Positions 51,703 through 60,905 of a DNA stretch of 64,000 bases are shown one piece after another (position 1 is the stretch's first letter; every line of letters begins with the position of its first letter). The translations under genes and the position numbers were made by a program. The notes under the pieces are model-generated. The model worked only from the letters and a program-made list of their open reading frames with translations. It was not told the origin of the DNA and searched no databases. The stretch lies in assembly GCF_024494575.1 (NCBI RefSeq), contig NZ_JANHDO010000002.1:62001-126000 (forward strand), written 5' to 3'. Source of the stretch: Halorubrum salinum (GTDB lineage Archaea > Halobacteriota > Halobacteria > Halobacteriales > Haloferacaceae).

Positions 51703-53448
51703 GTGACGTCCGGCGTTGATGTCGCGATCGCGGCGCTCCCGCTTCTGCTTGCGGGCGTGCTTCTCGTCGGCCTCCTCTGGCCGGCGACCCGCGCGATGCC
51801 GATTGCGTGGGTGACCGCGATCGGGGTCGGCTACTTCGCGTGGAACATGCCGGTCAACTGGCTCGCCGCGGCGTCCGCGGCGGGCTTTATGACGGCGATC
51901 GAGATCCTCTGGATCGTCTTCGGCGCGCTCGTCCTCTTGTACACGCTGATGGAGGCGGGGGCGTTCGACCGGATCAACCGCGGGTTCGCGACGGTCAGTG
52001 ACGACCGCCGCGTCCAGATCGTGTTGATCGGGTTCTTCATGGCGACGTTCATCGAGGGCGCAGCCGGGTTCGGGACGCCGGCCGCCGTCGTCGCGCCGCT
52101 GCTCTTGGGCCTCGGCTTCCCGGCGCTCGCCGCCGTCGTCGCCGGCATCATCGGACACATCATCGCGGTCACGTACGGGGCGGTGGGGACCCCGATCGTG
52201 GTCGGGATCCAGAGTCCGATGGAGAGCGTCGAGTTCACTCGCACCGCGATCCAAGAAGGGGGGATGACCGTCCAGGAGTTCTCCGTCAACGTGGCGGCGT
52301 GGGCGGCGACATATCACGCCTTGGTCGGGTTCGTGATGCCGCTTTTCGCCGTCGGAATGGTCGTCTACTTCTTCGGTGACCCGGAAGAGCGGTCGCTGAA
52401 GCCGGCCTGGGAGGTCGCGCCCCTGTGTATCGCGTCCGGTATCGCATTCGCCGTGCCGTACTGGCTCTCGGCGTGGTTCCTCACGGCCGAGTTCCCGTCG
52501 CTCATCGGATCGATGGTCGGCGGCACGATCATCCTCAGTATCCTCCGCGCGGGGTACCTCCTGCCGGACGACGAGTGGGACTTCCCCGAGCGCGAGAAGT
52601 GGGAAGACCACTGGGTCGGTTCGATCGAGCCCGGCCAGTCGAACGGCTCGAACGGCTCTGACTCGCTCGAAGCGGAGGCCGCCGACCTCGAAGGCGGCGA
52701 GGACATGACGCTGTTCAAGGCGTGGTCGCCGTACGTCCTGCTCGTCCTGCTCCTGGTCGTGACCCGTGCTGTCGACCCGATCTCGAATTTCATCAACCGA
52801 GACATCTTCGTCGTCAGCTGGGGCGAGATCCTCGGAACGTCGCTTAGCGGTGCGGTCGCGTGGATGAACGTGCCGGGCTTCTGGCTGCTCGTGAGCGCCG
52901 TGCTCGCGATCCCGATATTCAGCATGTCGGGTAACGAGGTCAGCGAAGCGTGGAAGGAAGCCGGCCGGAAGATCGTCTCGCCGTTCATCGCCTTAGTGTT
53001 CGTCATCGCGATGGTGCAGGTGATGCTCCAGTCCGGCGCGCATCCGGGCGCACCCGAAGTCGGGAGCATGATCGTCCTGCTCGCGCAGACGACCGCCGGC
53101 CTGCTCGGTGCCGCGTACCCGGCGTTCGCCTCGCTCATCGGCGCGCTCGGTGCGGCGATGGCCGGATCGAACACCGTCTCGAACATCACCTTCGGCGCGT
53201 TCCAGTTCGAGGCGGCGACGCAGCTCGGGCTTCCGCGGACGATCATCGTCGGCGCGCAGGCCGTCGGCGGTGCCATCGGGAACCTCGTCGCGATCCACAA
53301 CCTCGTCGCCGCGCTGGCGACGGTCGGTCTCCTCGGACAGGAGGGTCGGGTGATGCGGCTGAACCTCATCCCGCTCCTCTACTACGCGTCGGGCGTCGGA
53401 ATCCTGTGTCTGCTGTTCAGCTACGTGCTGTTCCCGACCGTGTTCTAA
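51703..53448 (+). CDS. lctP: L-lactate permease (LctP family)
   Basis: A membrane transporter of 581 residues with about 13-14 helices. LctP signatures include GFFMATFIEGAAGFGTPAAVVAPLLLGLGF, HIIAVTYGAVGTPI and ASLIGALGAAMAGSNTVSNITFGAFQFE. A hydrophilic Ser/Glu-rich cytoplasmic loop lies near residues 305-330. It should import lactate or glycolate with protons or sodium. GTG is the start, supported by a Shine-Dalgarno-like sequence 4 bases upstream. No lactate dehydrogenase gene is adjacent. Confidence 0.93.
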   Translation: MTSGVDVAIAALPLLLAGVLLVGLLWPATRAMPIAWVTAIGVGYFAWNMPVNWLAAASAAGFMTAIEILWIVFGALVLLYTLMEAGAFDRINRGFATVSDDRRVQIVLIGFFMATFIEGAAGFGTPAAVVAPLLLGLGFPALAAVVAGIIGHIIAVTYGAVGTPIVVGIQSPMESVEFTRTAIQEGGMTVQEFSVNVAAWAATYHALVGFVMPLFAVGMVVYFFGDPEERSLKPAWEVAPLCIASGIAFAVPYWLSAWFLTAEFPSLIGSMVGGTIILSILRAGYLLPDDEWDFPEREKWEDHWVGSIEPGQSNGSNGSDSLEAEAADLEGGEDMTLFKAWSPYVLLVLLLVVTRAVDPISNFINRDIFVVSWGEILGTSLSGAVAWMNVPGFWLLVSAVLAIPIFSMSGNEVSEAWKEAGRKIVSPFIALVFVIAMVQVMLQSGAHPGAPEVGSMIVLLAQTTAGLLGAAYPAFASLIGALGAAMAGSNTVSNITFGAFQFEAATQLGLPRTIIVGAQAVGGAIGNLVAIHNLVAALATVGLLGQEGRVMRLNLIPLLYYASGVGILCLLFSYVLFPTVF

Positions 53449-53471
53449 ATTCCGCTAGAACGCTGTCGCAG

Positions 53472-53483
53472 TTTCTTTTTTTT
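53472..53483 (+). terminator. T-tract terminator after lactate permease
   Basis: The run tttctttttttt begins 24 bases after the stop codon at 53448. T-rich tracts without a strong hairpin are typical archaeal transcription terminators. It separates lctP from the convergent sensor operon. Confidence 0.6.
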
Positions 53484-53570
53484 GATATGGTGTCGCCGTC
53501 GAAGCAGACCACAGCCAGGTTTCCTGCGACTCGGTGAAGTGCCGCTATTTTCGTGTGGGGTGTTGCGTCC

Positions 53571-56500
53571 CTAGCAATCCCCCGCCTGTTTCGCGTGAGA
53601 CATACTCGTCGGAAGCCGGATCCTCACCGTTGTCCCTCCTAACTCGTTCGTGTCAAATGACAGGGTCCCATTCGACCGGCGAACAACATGATTGACGAAC
53701 CAAAGTCCGAGCCCCGTTCCGTGGTTCAGTGAATTGATTTCTCCGTCTGCGGTCAATACGCTCCATTCTTGTTCCGGAATTCCCGGCCCATTGTCCCGTA
53801 TCGTAATCTCAGTAATCGCATCTGTGTATCGATGGCGAATATCGACGCGTGGGCGCGTCTGCTCCGAGTGAATAATTGCATTCTGTACCAGTTCTCGGAT
53901 CGCCGCGTCGATCTCACGTACAGTATTCGCTTGACCGCCGGTAGCCAGATCAACATTCAGCGTCGCATCAGGATAGTGTTTCTGTACGCCCGAGACGACC
54001 TCTTTGAGTATCGGAACGACGTCGATATCCTCCGTTTCACGCTTTCGGGTCAGAAGCTTGGTGATTCTCTGTTGATTTTCTCCCATTTCGACGAAGGTCT
54101 GGCTTTTCTCGAGTATCTTCTCAGCCCACGGCGTCACCGTGTCCGATCCATGCTCTCGGATGCGTTGTGCCGCCCCCATGATCACATTCATATTGTTCCT
54201 CACGTTATGGCGGAAGATGCGCCCGAGCACTTGCAGATGTTCGCGGTTTTCCTGCTCTTCAGAAATATCTATAATATGAACAACGTAGCCATCAATATCG
54301 CCATCATGGGTCCGTAGCGGTGATCCTCGTGATTCGCCCGAGAAGACGTGTCCGGTGTTTTTCTGGTAGTTGATGATCTTCGGTTTGTTCGGGACAGCTG
54401 TCGCTTCAAGCACGCGTTCGATATCGGCTCCATTGTCTGTGATTGTGCGCAGATGGTCTCCTTCGATTTCGTCAATATCATATCCAAACAGATCGGTGAA
54501 TCCCGGGTTGCACGTCGTAATATTGCCCGCAGTATCCGTCACTACGACTGCGCCGCTGACGTTTTTGAATAGTGACTCGTATCGCCTCTTCTGTGCGCGC
54601 ACTTCGTGGGTCCGCTGCACCTGTTCTGTAATGTCCCGGACGACACCGATACCGCTCTCCGGATCTCCGTCCGCGTCGAATTCAACTTCTGCTATCTCTC
54701 GAACCCATCGTGTCTCACCCTCTACCACGATTCGGTGTTCTATGTCGTACCCGCCGTTCTCCAATGCGTCATCCCATGCTTCTGTTACTTTGTCACGGTC
54801 GTCAGGGTGAACGATTGTTAGAAACCGTTCATACGTCATCGCTGTCCCTGGTTCTAGGCCGAAGATCCGATAACATTCATCCGACCACTGGAGGTCGCTG
54901 GTTTCGATTTCCAAGAACCAACTCCCGACGTGTCCGACTTCTTGCGCCTGTACGAGGTGGGTCTGGATCTCTTGTTCTCTTTCTTGTTGATGTGTGATAT
55001 CCCGCGAAATAACTGCAACACCTCGCTCACCGTCGTAGAGTTCTACGGGGACAAACCGCTGCTCAGTGTATATCTTGCCAACCGAGTCTAATTCGAGACC
55101 AAATCCTAAAGACAACGTTTCTGTCCCATCCGGCTCTTGGATCCATTCACCGACATCGGGTTTGTCATCTTCGAGGAGCGAATCGATCACGTTGATGAAC
55201 CGTGTGGGATCTTCGTCCGGTGCAGCCATCGACTTGGTCACCGGTCCGATCTGCCGCCCCTTCATCGCTTCATGTGAGACACCTGCAAACTCAAGTGCCG
55301 CATCGTTAGCAAACTGGATGCGCTTGTTATCGTCAACGAGGTATGCAACTTCATTCATCGCCTGCACGACGAGTTCGTAGGTTTCTAAGCGCTGTTCGCG
55401 CTCTTTTTTGTCGGTGATGTCTTTTTGGAATCCGACGAAGGTTTCCAATTCGCCGTTTTCGTCTTTCACGGGAGAAATGGATAACTGGTTCCAGAATTTG
55501 GTCCCGTCCTTACGATAGTTCAGTAGGGTCGTCTCAGTCGACTCAACCTCGTTAACGGCGTCGCGGATCGTTTCGATTTGATCGGGGTCGGTCCTCTCGC
55601 CCTGAAGGAACCGGCAGTTCCGACCGATGGAGTCCTCCTTTTCATAGCCCGTAACCTCGGAGAACCGCTTGTTTACGTAGGTCATGGGGTTATCTTCCTG
55701 TGACGGATCGGTAAGCGTGATTCCGACCGGCGCGTTTTCGAGCGCACGCGTCTTTTGTCGGAGTTCGGTTTCACGCCGTTTTCGCCCAGTAATATCATTA
55801 TAGATTGCGACAAAGTGAGTTACGTCTCCCGAGTCATCTGTCACCGGCGCAATCGTGTGGTTGGCGACGAAGTGTGCTCCGTCCTTGCGTTTATTCACGA
55901 TTTCGCCACTCCAGACTTCGCCGTCCAGAACAGTGTCCCATAGGTCGGCGAAAAACGCATCGTCGTGCTCACCGGAATTGAGAAAACCAGGTTTCTTTCC
56001 GAGCACTTCAACAGCTGTGTATCCAGTTAGGTCCTCGAATTCTGGATTTACGTATTCGATCTGCCCATCTGCGTCGGTAAAGAAGACGGCGTGTCCGGTG
56101 TGTTCGACCATCTGTTCGAACTTCTGTAGACGTTGCTCGCGTTGCTTCTGTTCGGTGATATTCCGTGTCGATCCGACAATGTGCGAAACCGTTCCATTGA
56201 CCAGTACCGGTGCGATTCGCGTTTCCCACCACGATCCGCCGTCGAACGTTGACAGGTATTCTTTGTATTGGACAGGCTGTTGTCCGCTGACACACTCTTT
56301 GTATTTTTCACGGACATGTGCGCTGTCCGCTTTCCCGGTGATTTCACGGACTGTTTTCCCTTGTAGTTCGACGGCTGAAGTGCCCGTAACTGTCTCGTAT
56401 GCGGGGTTAACTCGCTTGACACGGAACGTCTCTCCAGCGTTTTCGACTGCGATGACAAACAGCCCGTCTTGTGTGTTGTTGAATAACGTATCTGCCTGTT

Positions 56501-56876
56501 CAGCCTTGTGTCGATCTTCTGTTATGTCGCTGAGGACAATAGTCACGCCCTCGTCACCCGGGTGGATTCTGACCTTACACCACTGCCCTGCTCTCTGGGG
56601 AGAACAATCGAACGAGGCTAGTTCTCCGGTTTCGATTGCCTGCTCGATTGTGTCTCGAACCGTCCTGTCCCTCTGATTCTGGAATACGTCACAAATGTCT
56701 TCGCCAAGGAGAGACTCGGCGTCGGCATCAAGCAGTGTCGTCGCGGAACTGTTGACGAATGTGATCCGGAGTGTATCGTCTAGTGCCACGACACCGTCAG
56801 ACATGCGTTCGAAAATCTCACGTCGCACCTGGTGGTTCTCTTCTGGATTAGTTGCTGGTGATCCTGGTTCGCTCAT
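53571..56876 (-). CDS. Seven-PAS sensor histidine kinase with one LOV-type domain
   Basis: A soluble kinase of 1101 residues. About seven PAS-type domains follow each other, each ending in a D-I-T-E-type boundary. The fourth carries the LOV photoreceptor motif GRNCRFLQGERTD with the reactive cysteine at residue 421 and the FMN-contacting NYRKDGTKFWN strand. The C-terminus has the phospho-acceptor region RIFRHNVRNNMNVIMG, then ELVQNAIIHSE, IRDNGPGIPEQEW and GTGLGLWFVNHVV of the ATPase domain. Its ATG overlaps the preceding 61-residue ORF. It is part of the HemAT-led operon. Confidence 0.9.
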   Translation of the reverse strand: MSEPGSPATNPEENHQVRREIFERMSDGVVALDDTLRITFVNSSATTLLDADAESLLGEDICDVFQNQRDRTVRDTIEQAIETGELASFDCSPQRAGQWCKVRIHPGDEGVTIVLSDITEDRHKAEQADTLFNNTQDGLFVIAVENAGETFRVKRVNPAYETVTGTSAVELQGKTVREITGKADSAHVREKYKECVSGQQPVQYKEYLSTFDGGSWWETRIAPVLVNGTVSHIVGSTRNITEQKQREQRLQKFEQMVEHTGHAVFFTDADGQIEYVNPEFEDLTGYTAVEVLGKKPGFLNSGEHDDAFFADLWDTVLDGEVWSGEIVNKRKDGAHFVANHTIAPVTDDSGDVTHFVAIYNDITGRKRRETELRQKTRALENAPVGITLTDPSQEDNPMTYVNKRFSEVTGYEKEDSIGRNCRFLQGERTDPDQIETIRDAVNEVESTETTLLNYRKDGTKFWNQLSISPVKDENGELETFVGFQKDITDKKEREQRLETYELVVQAMNEVAYLVDDNKRIQFANDAALEFAGVSHEAMKGRQIGPVTKSMAAPDEDPTRFINVIDSLLEDDKPDVGEWIQEPDGTETLSLGFGLELDSVGKIYTEQRFVPVELYDGERGVAVISRDITHQQEREQEIQTHLVQAQEVGHVGSWFLEIETSDLQWSDECYRIFGLEPGTAMTYERFLTIVHPDDRDKVTEAWDDALENGGYDIEHRIVVEGETRWVREIAEVEFDADGDPESGIGVVRDITEQVQRTHEVRAQKRRYESLFKNVSGAVVVTDTAGNITTCNPGFTDLFGYDIDEIEGDHLRTITDNGADIERVLEATAVPNKPKIINYQKNTGHVFSGESRGSPLRTHDGDIDGYVVHIIDISEEQENREHLQVLGRIFRHNVRNNMNVIMGAAQRIREHGSDTVTPWAEKILEKSQTFVEMGENQQRITKLLTRKRETEDIDVVPILKEVVSGVQKHYPDATLNVDLATGGQANTVREIDAAIRELVQNAIIHSEQTRPRVDIRHRYTDAITEITIRDNGPGIPEQEWSVLTADGEINSLNHGTGLGLWFVNHVVRRSNGTLSFDTNELGGTTVRIRLPTSMSHAKQAGDC

Positions 56877-57058
56877 TGGGATTCTTTTGTATTCTCTGTT
56901 CGAGATGTCGTGTCGTGGCCGTTGCTCGTGGCACTATCTTGATCCGTTTCGGTCGGTGCGGGCAGTGGCGGATTTTGCGTCGGGGTCTTTTCAACGAGAG
57001 CGAAATAACGACATATATCGCAGACGATCTGTCCGAATATGTCTGGGTTTGTGCTCAT
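56873..57058 (-). CDS. 61-residue ORF coupled between two sensor kinases
   Basis: The start ATG overlaps the stop of the upstream kinase (57055-57058) and its stop overlaps the start of the downstream kinase (56873-56876), both as ATGA. The first half (MSTNPDIFGQIVCDICRY) has a CxxC pair and could be a small helical unit; the second half is Pro/Thr/Ser/Glu-rich and disordered. The precise double overlap argues that it is translated, or at least that it serves to re-initiate ribosomes. No family is recognised. Confidence 0.6.
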   Translation of the reverse strand: MSTNPDIFGQIVCDICRYFALVEKTPTQNPPLPAPTETDQDSATSNGHDTTSRTENTKESQ

Positions 57059-59313
57059 GTCTGTGGCACGGTACGTCCGATGCCCGTAATTTCGAAGCGA
57101 GCGCCACCTGACTCGCTCTCGGCCGCTCGTATGCTCCACCCGTGAGCATCCACGATCTGGTTGACGATACTCAATCCGAATCCGGTTCCGGATGCCCTCG
57201 TCGAATACCCGGATTCGAATACCTGACCGTAGCTCTGCTCTGATATCCCCGGACCGTCGTCCTCGATATATACGCCGTCGTCCAGCGTGCCAACCGTCAC
57301 CGTGACACCGGAGCCGCCGTGTTCGACTGCATTTCGGAGCAGATTCTCAAACGCTTGTTTCATGCGACTGGGGTCTGCTCGAATCGAGGTCTCCGTGTCG
57401 ATCTCGACCACGAACGAGGCTGCTTCCGTCTCGACAGTGTCCCAGCATTCCTCGAACAACGGTGCCAGCCGGACCGATTCGACCTCGGTGACGCTTTGTC
57501 CTTGACGAGCCAGCGTCAGCATGTCGGTGATCAGCGCCTCCATCCGATCGAGAGCGTCCTCAACGTGTGACATGTGCTCGTTTTTACACTCTTCTCTGGC
57601 GAGTTGGAGCCGGCCTTTCGCCACGTTTAATGGATTTCGAAGGTCGTGAGAGACGACGCTGGCGAACTTGTTGAGGCGGTCATTCTGCCGCTTCAATTCC
57701 CGAGTTTGCTTTCTCTGGCCGGTGACGTCACGCTGTGTACCGAGATACCGGACGAGAGCGCCATCCCCATCGTACACCGGCGCGACCGTCAACTCGTTCC
57801 AGAACGGCGTTCCGTCCTTCCGATAATTCTGGAGTTCGACGGTGATCGGCTCTTCGTTCTCGATTGCCTCTCGAAGCTTGGCGACCGTCTCCTGGTCGGT
57901 TCTTTCACCCTGGAGGAACCGGCAGTTCCGACCGAGGACTTCCGTTTGCGGATATCCCGTGATGTCTTCAAACGCCTCATTGACGTACACTATCGGGTTG
58001 TCTTCCTGCTGTGGATCAGTCAGGATGAGTGGTGAGTGGGCGTTGTCGATCGCCGTCCGGAGGATCGCCAGTTTACGCTCGGTGGCTCGTTGCTCCGTGA
58101 TGTCAGTGTTGACCGCGACAAAGTGCGTGATCTCTCCCGACTCGTCTCTCACCGGCGCGATCGTCTGATCGATGATGAACCGTTCGCCGTCTTTCCGCTG
58201 GTTAACCACGTCGCTCCGCCAGACGTCGCCGCTGAGGATCGTCTCCCACAGGTCGCTGTAGAACGCCTGATCGTGCTCGCCAGACTTGAGGAACTGCGGT
58301 GTCTCCCCGATCGCTTCCTCAGCGGTGTATCCGGTCAACTCCTCGAAAGCCGGATTAACGAACTCGATGACGCCGTCTCGATCAGTACAGTAAATCGAGT
58401 GACCCGAGGCCTCGACAGCCCGCTGAAACTGTCGAAGTTTCCGTTCGCGCTCCTTTCGTTCAGTGATCTCCGTGATGAACCCGACGATCCGCGCGATGTT
58501 GCCGTCGCCGTCGTAGATGGGCTTTCCTTGAACGTACACCCACCGTTGGTAGTCCTCGCCTGCGTTGACCCGATGTTCGACTTCAACGGTCTCCCCGTCT
58601 TGAAGCCGTTCGACGGCTTGTGCTACCTCTGCCCGATCGTCGGGGTGCGTCGCCTCCAAAAACGACAGCGGATCGTCGCGGAAGCGGTGTATCGGAAGGT
58701 CGTACAGCTCCGCAAACGCGGAATTGATGAAGATCACGTCATCCATGTCCGCAGTGACGATCCAGAGTACGTTTTGCGTCTCTTCAGCGAGTTCCACGAG
58801 CCATCGTTCGGTCTGGTTTGCGCGTTGCTCTGACCGGCGCTGAGAAACGACGTTGTCGATTCGATTGGCCAGAAGCTCGTAGCGCTCTGCGCCCGTTCGC
58901 TTTCGTAGATAGTCCGTTACTCCCTTCGAGATCGCCTTGCTCGCAATCTCTTCGGATCCCTCCCCGGTAAAGAGAATAAATGGAAGATCCGGATACGTCT
59001 CGCGGATCTGTTCGAGAAACTCGATGCCGTTGCATCCCGGCATATCGTAGTCGGAGACGATACAATGGACGTCATTCGCGTCGAGATACTCGAGTGCCCC
59101 TTCGACACGGTGTTCGCTGTGAACCGATATCGAATCGTGCTTTTTTTCGAGAAACGACGCGCTGAGATCTAAGATCCCTTCGTTGTCATCGACGTGAAGC
59201 ACGTTGATTTGTTCGCTCCTCGTAGTTGGACCCGTGTTCAACACGCATCCGAACTCGCCCTGCCGTGACTGGGGGTGTCCCTCCGCCCGTGACGTTGGAT
59301 CTCCGCTAGGCAT
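57055..59313 (-). CDS. Receiver-PAS-PAS-LOV histidine kinase
   Basis: A soluble hybrid kinase of 752 residues. The N-terminal receiver domain (INVLHVDDNEG ... CIVSDYDMPG, phospho-acceptor Asp88; YLRK) is followed by two PAS domains and a LOV-type domain with GRNCRFLQGERTD (reactive Cys464) and NYRKDGTPFWN. A classical HisKA region (KFASVVSHDLRNPLNVAKG) and ATPase domain (FENLLRNAVEHGG, IEDDGPGI, GTGFGLSIVNQIV) complete it. A receiver at the N-terminus suggests that another kinase or the chemotaxis kinase can control it. It begins 9 bases after the HemAT stop. Confidence 0.92.
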   Translation of the reverse strand: MPSGDPTSRAEGHPQSRQGEFGCVLNTGPTTRSEQINVLHVDDNEGILDLSASFLEKKHDSISVHSEHRVEGALEYLDANDVHCIVSDYDMPGCNGIEFLEQIRETYPDLPFILFTGEGSEEIASKAISKGVTDYLRKRTGAERYELLANRIDNVVSQRRSEQRANQTERWLVELAEETQNVLWIVTADMDDVIFINSAFAELYDLPIHRFRDDPLSFLEATHPDDRAEVAQAVERLQDGETVEVEHRVNAGEDYQRWVYVQGKPIYDGDGNIARIVGFITEITERKERERKLRQFQRAVEASGHSIYCTDRDGVIEFVNPAFEELTGYTAEEAIGETPQFLKSGEHDQAFYSDLWETILSGDVWRSDVVNQRKDGERFIIDQTIAPVRDESGEITHFVAVNTDITEQRATERKLAILRTAIDNAHSPLILTDPQQEDNPIVYVNEAFEDITGYPQTEVLGRNCRFLQGERTDQETVAKLREAIENEEPITVELQNYRKDGTPFWNELTVAPVYDGDGALVRYLGTQRDVTGQRKQTRELKRQNDRLNKFASVVSHDLRNPLNVAKGRLQLAREECKNEHMSHVEDALDRMEALITDMLTLARQGQSVTEVESVRLAPLFEECWDTVETEAASFVVEIDTETSIRADPSRMKQAFENLLRNAVEHGGSGVTVTVGTLDDGVYIEDDGPGISEQSYGQVFESGYSTRASGTGFGLSIVNQIVDAHGWSIRAAESESGGARFEITGIGRTVPQT

Positions 59314-59322
59314 GTAGATGTG

Positions 59323-60813
59323 TTACTCTGTCGTGAGTTGCTGAACCGTCTCGCTGATCTGGTCGACGTTCTCTGCTTGTTCCTCGTTTGCCGCGGCAAT
59401 GGTTTCGACCTCGTTGGCGACCGAATCTGCCTGCTCGACCAATTCGTCGACCATACTCGCCACTTCCTCGGTGCTTGCGGCTTGGTCTCCGGTTGCATCG
59501 GAGACCTCGCGGATACCCTGTGACGCCTCTTGGACGGATTCAGCGATGTCTTGTAGCGTGTCCATCGCTGTGGTGACCTGCTCGATTCCCCGATTGACTT
59601 CCTCCGTCGTTTCTTTGAGGCTGGTGACTGTTTCTGCCGTGTCTTCTTTGATGTCCGAAACCATCCGTTCGATCGTGCCCGCGTGCTCCTGTGAGTCCTC
59701 GGCGAGACTCTTCACTTCGTTTGCAACGACTGCGAACCCGTCTCCCGCTTCGCCGGCACGAGCGGCCTCGATCGAGGCGTTCAACGCGAGCAGATTCGTC
59801 TGTGCTGATATGTCGTTTATGACTTCGACAATTTCGTCGATCTCGTTGACGCGCCCTTGGAGCTGTTCGACGTCGGTGGCGACGGTCTGCGCGGAGTCGT
59901 CGACCCGTTCCATCATTTCGATCGCTTCCGTTGCAGCCCCTCGACCCTCTTCTGCAAGCTCCTCGGCCTGCTCGCTCACTGCGGCCACTTCATCTGCCGT
60001 CGATGCGATTTCTTCGACAGTGGCGGACATGCCCGAGACTTCGCTTGCGACCTGGTTCATCGACTCCGCTTGCTCTTTGGTTTTCTGACTGATTTTATCT
60101 GTACTTTCTGTGATGTTTTCAGCGGTCCGCATGGCCTGCGTTACTTGCGTATCGACATCGTCGATGACCCGGTGTTGTTGTTCCAGTTCGGACTCAAGCT
60201 GTTCGCTGTACGACTGGATGTAGGTATCCATAGCCACCTGCTGGTCGAGGTTCATTACTTTCAACATCGACTGCATGCGCTCGGCGAGTTCATCGAGCGC
60301 CCCTTCCGGTGTGAGAGATCCGCTCTGCTGTGCCGCAGTGCCGCCGTCCGTCTGTGCGAGATTTGTTTTCAGGTCATCGACGACGGCGTCGATCAGCTGC
60401 CGGTAAAAGATACTGTAGGCACCGAGATAGATCTTCGGTCCGAGATCCAGCATATCATGTATTTTCCCGATTCGGGCGCGGGTCTCGAAGTGACTCTGGC
60501 CGTACTCTCCGTCGAATAAGCCTTTCAGATACTCTCGCTGGTTCTGTTTGAGCGCTTCGATGCCTTTGCTCGAACGGCCGAATATCTCGAGGGTTTCATC
60601 GTACGATTCCAAATGCTCGTAAAAATCCTCAACCGCATCGTCAATGACCGGCTCGACAACGCTGTTCAGCTCCGAAAGTCGCTTCTCGTCTGCTTGCTCA
60701 AAGTTTGTGAAGTCCTTCCGCCACGCGATTTGCTGTTGGTCGATCCCAAGTTCATCTATCAACCGTGTCCCGTCTACCTGTTTTCGATCCTCCGCTGTTA
60801 TCCTGTCAGCCAT
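59323..60813 (-). CDS. HemAT-type globin-coupled aerotaxis transducer
   Basis: A soluble methyl-accepting transducer of 496 residues. The N-terminal ~180 residues are a globin-coupled sensor; [23 protein letters not shown] holds the proximal heme ligand His119, and [12 protein letters not shown] is typical of HemAT. A helical linker leads to the conserved signalling hairpin [46 protein letters not shown]. There are no membrane helices. It should bind O2 and steer the flagellar motor through CheA. It heads a tight operon with two LOV kinases. A TATA-like gtataca lies about 48 bases upstream of its ATG. Confidence 0.93.
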   Translation of the reverse strand: MADRITAEDRKQVDGTRLIDELGIDQQQIAWRKDFTNFEQADEKRLSELNSVVEPVIDDAVEDFYEHLESYDETLEIFGRSSKGIEALKQNQREYLKGLFDGEYGQSHFETRARIGKIHDMLDLGPKIYLGAYSIFYRQLIDAVVDDLKTNLAQTDGGTAAQQSGSLTPEGALDELAERMQSMLKVMNLDQQVAMDTYIQSYSEQLESELEQQHRVIDDVDTQVTQAMRTAENITESTDKISQKTKEQAESMNQVASEVSGMSATVEEIASTADEVAAVSEQAEELAEEGRGAATEAIEMMERVDDSAQTVATDVEQLQGRVNEIDEIVEVINDISAQTNLLALNASIEAARAGEAGDGFAVVANEVKSLAEDSQEHAGTIERMVSDIKEDTAETVTSLKETTEEVNRGIEQVTTAMDTLQDIAESVQEASQGIREVSDATGDQAASTEEVASMVDELVEQADSVANEVETIAAANEEQAENVDQISETVQQLTTE

Positions 60814-60865
60814 TCCCAGTCTAGGAACACACCACACACACATCATCGTCTGGGCTTGTATACGA

Positions 60866-60886
60866 GGGTTTTCTTCTCTAAAACCC
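60866..60886. terminator. Hairpin between the LOV/HTH regulator and HemAT
   Basis: The perfect inverted repeat GGGTTTT/AAAACCC surrounds a 7-base loop. It lies 20 bases after the stop of the regulator gene at 60906 and just upstream of the TATA-like box of HemAT. It may end the upstream transcript or bind a regulator of the HemAT operon. No T-tract follows on the minus strand. Confidence 0.4.
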
Positions 60887-60905
60887 GAACATGTGGGGGT
60901 TGTAT

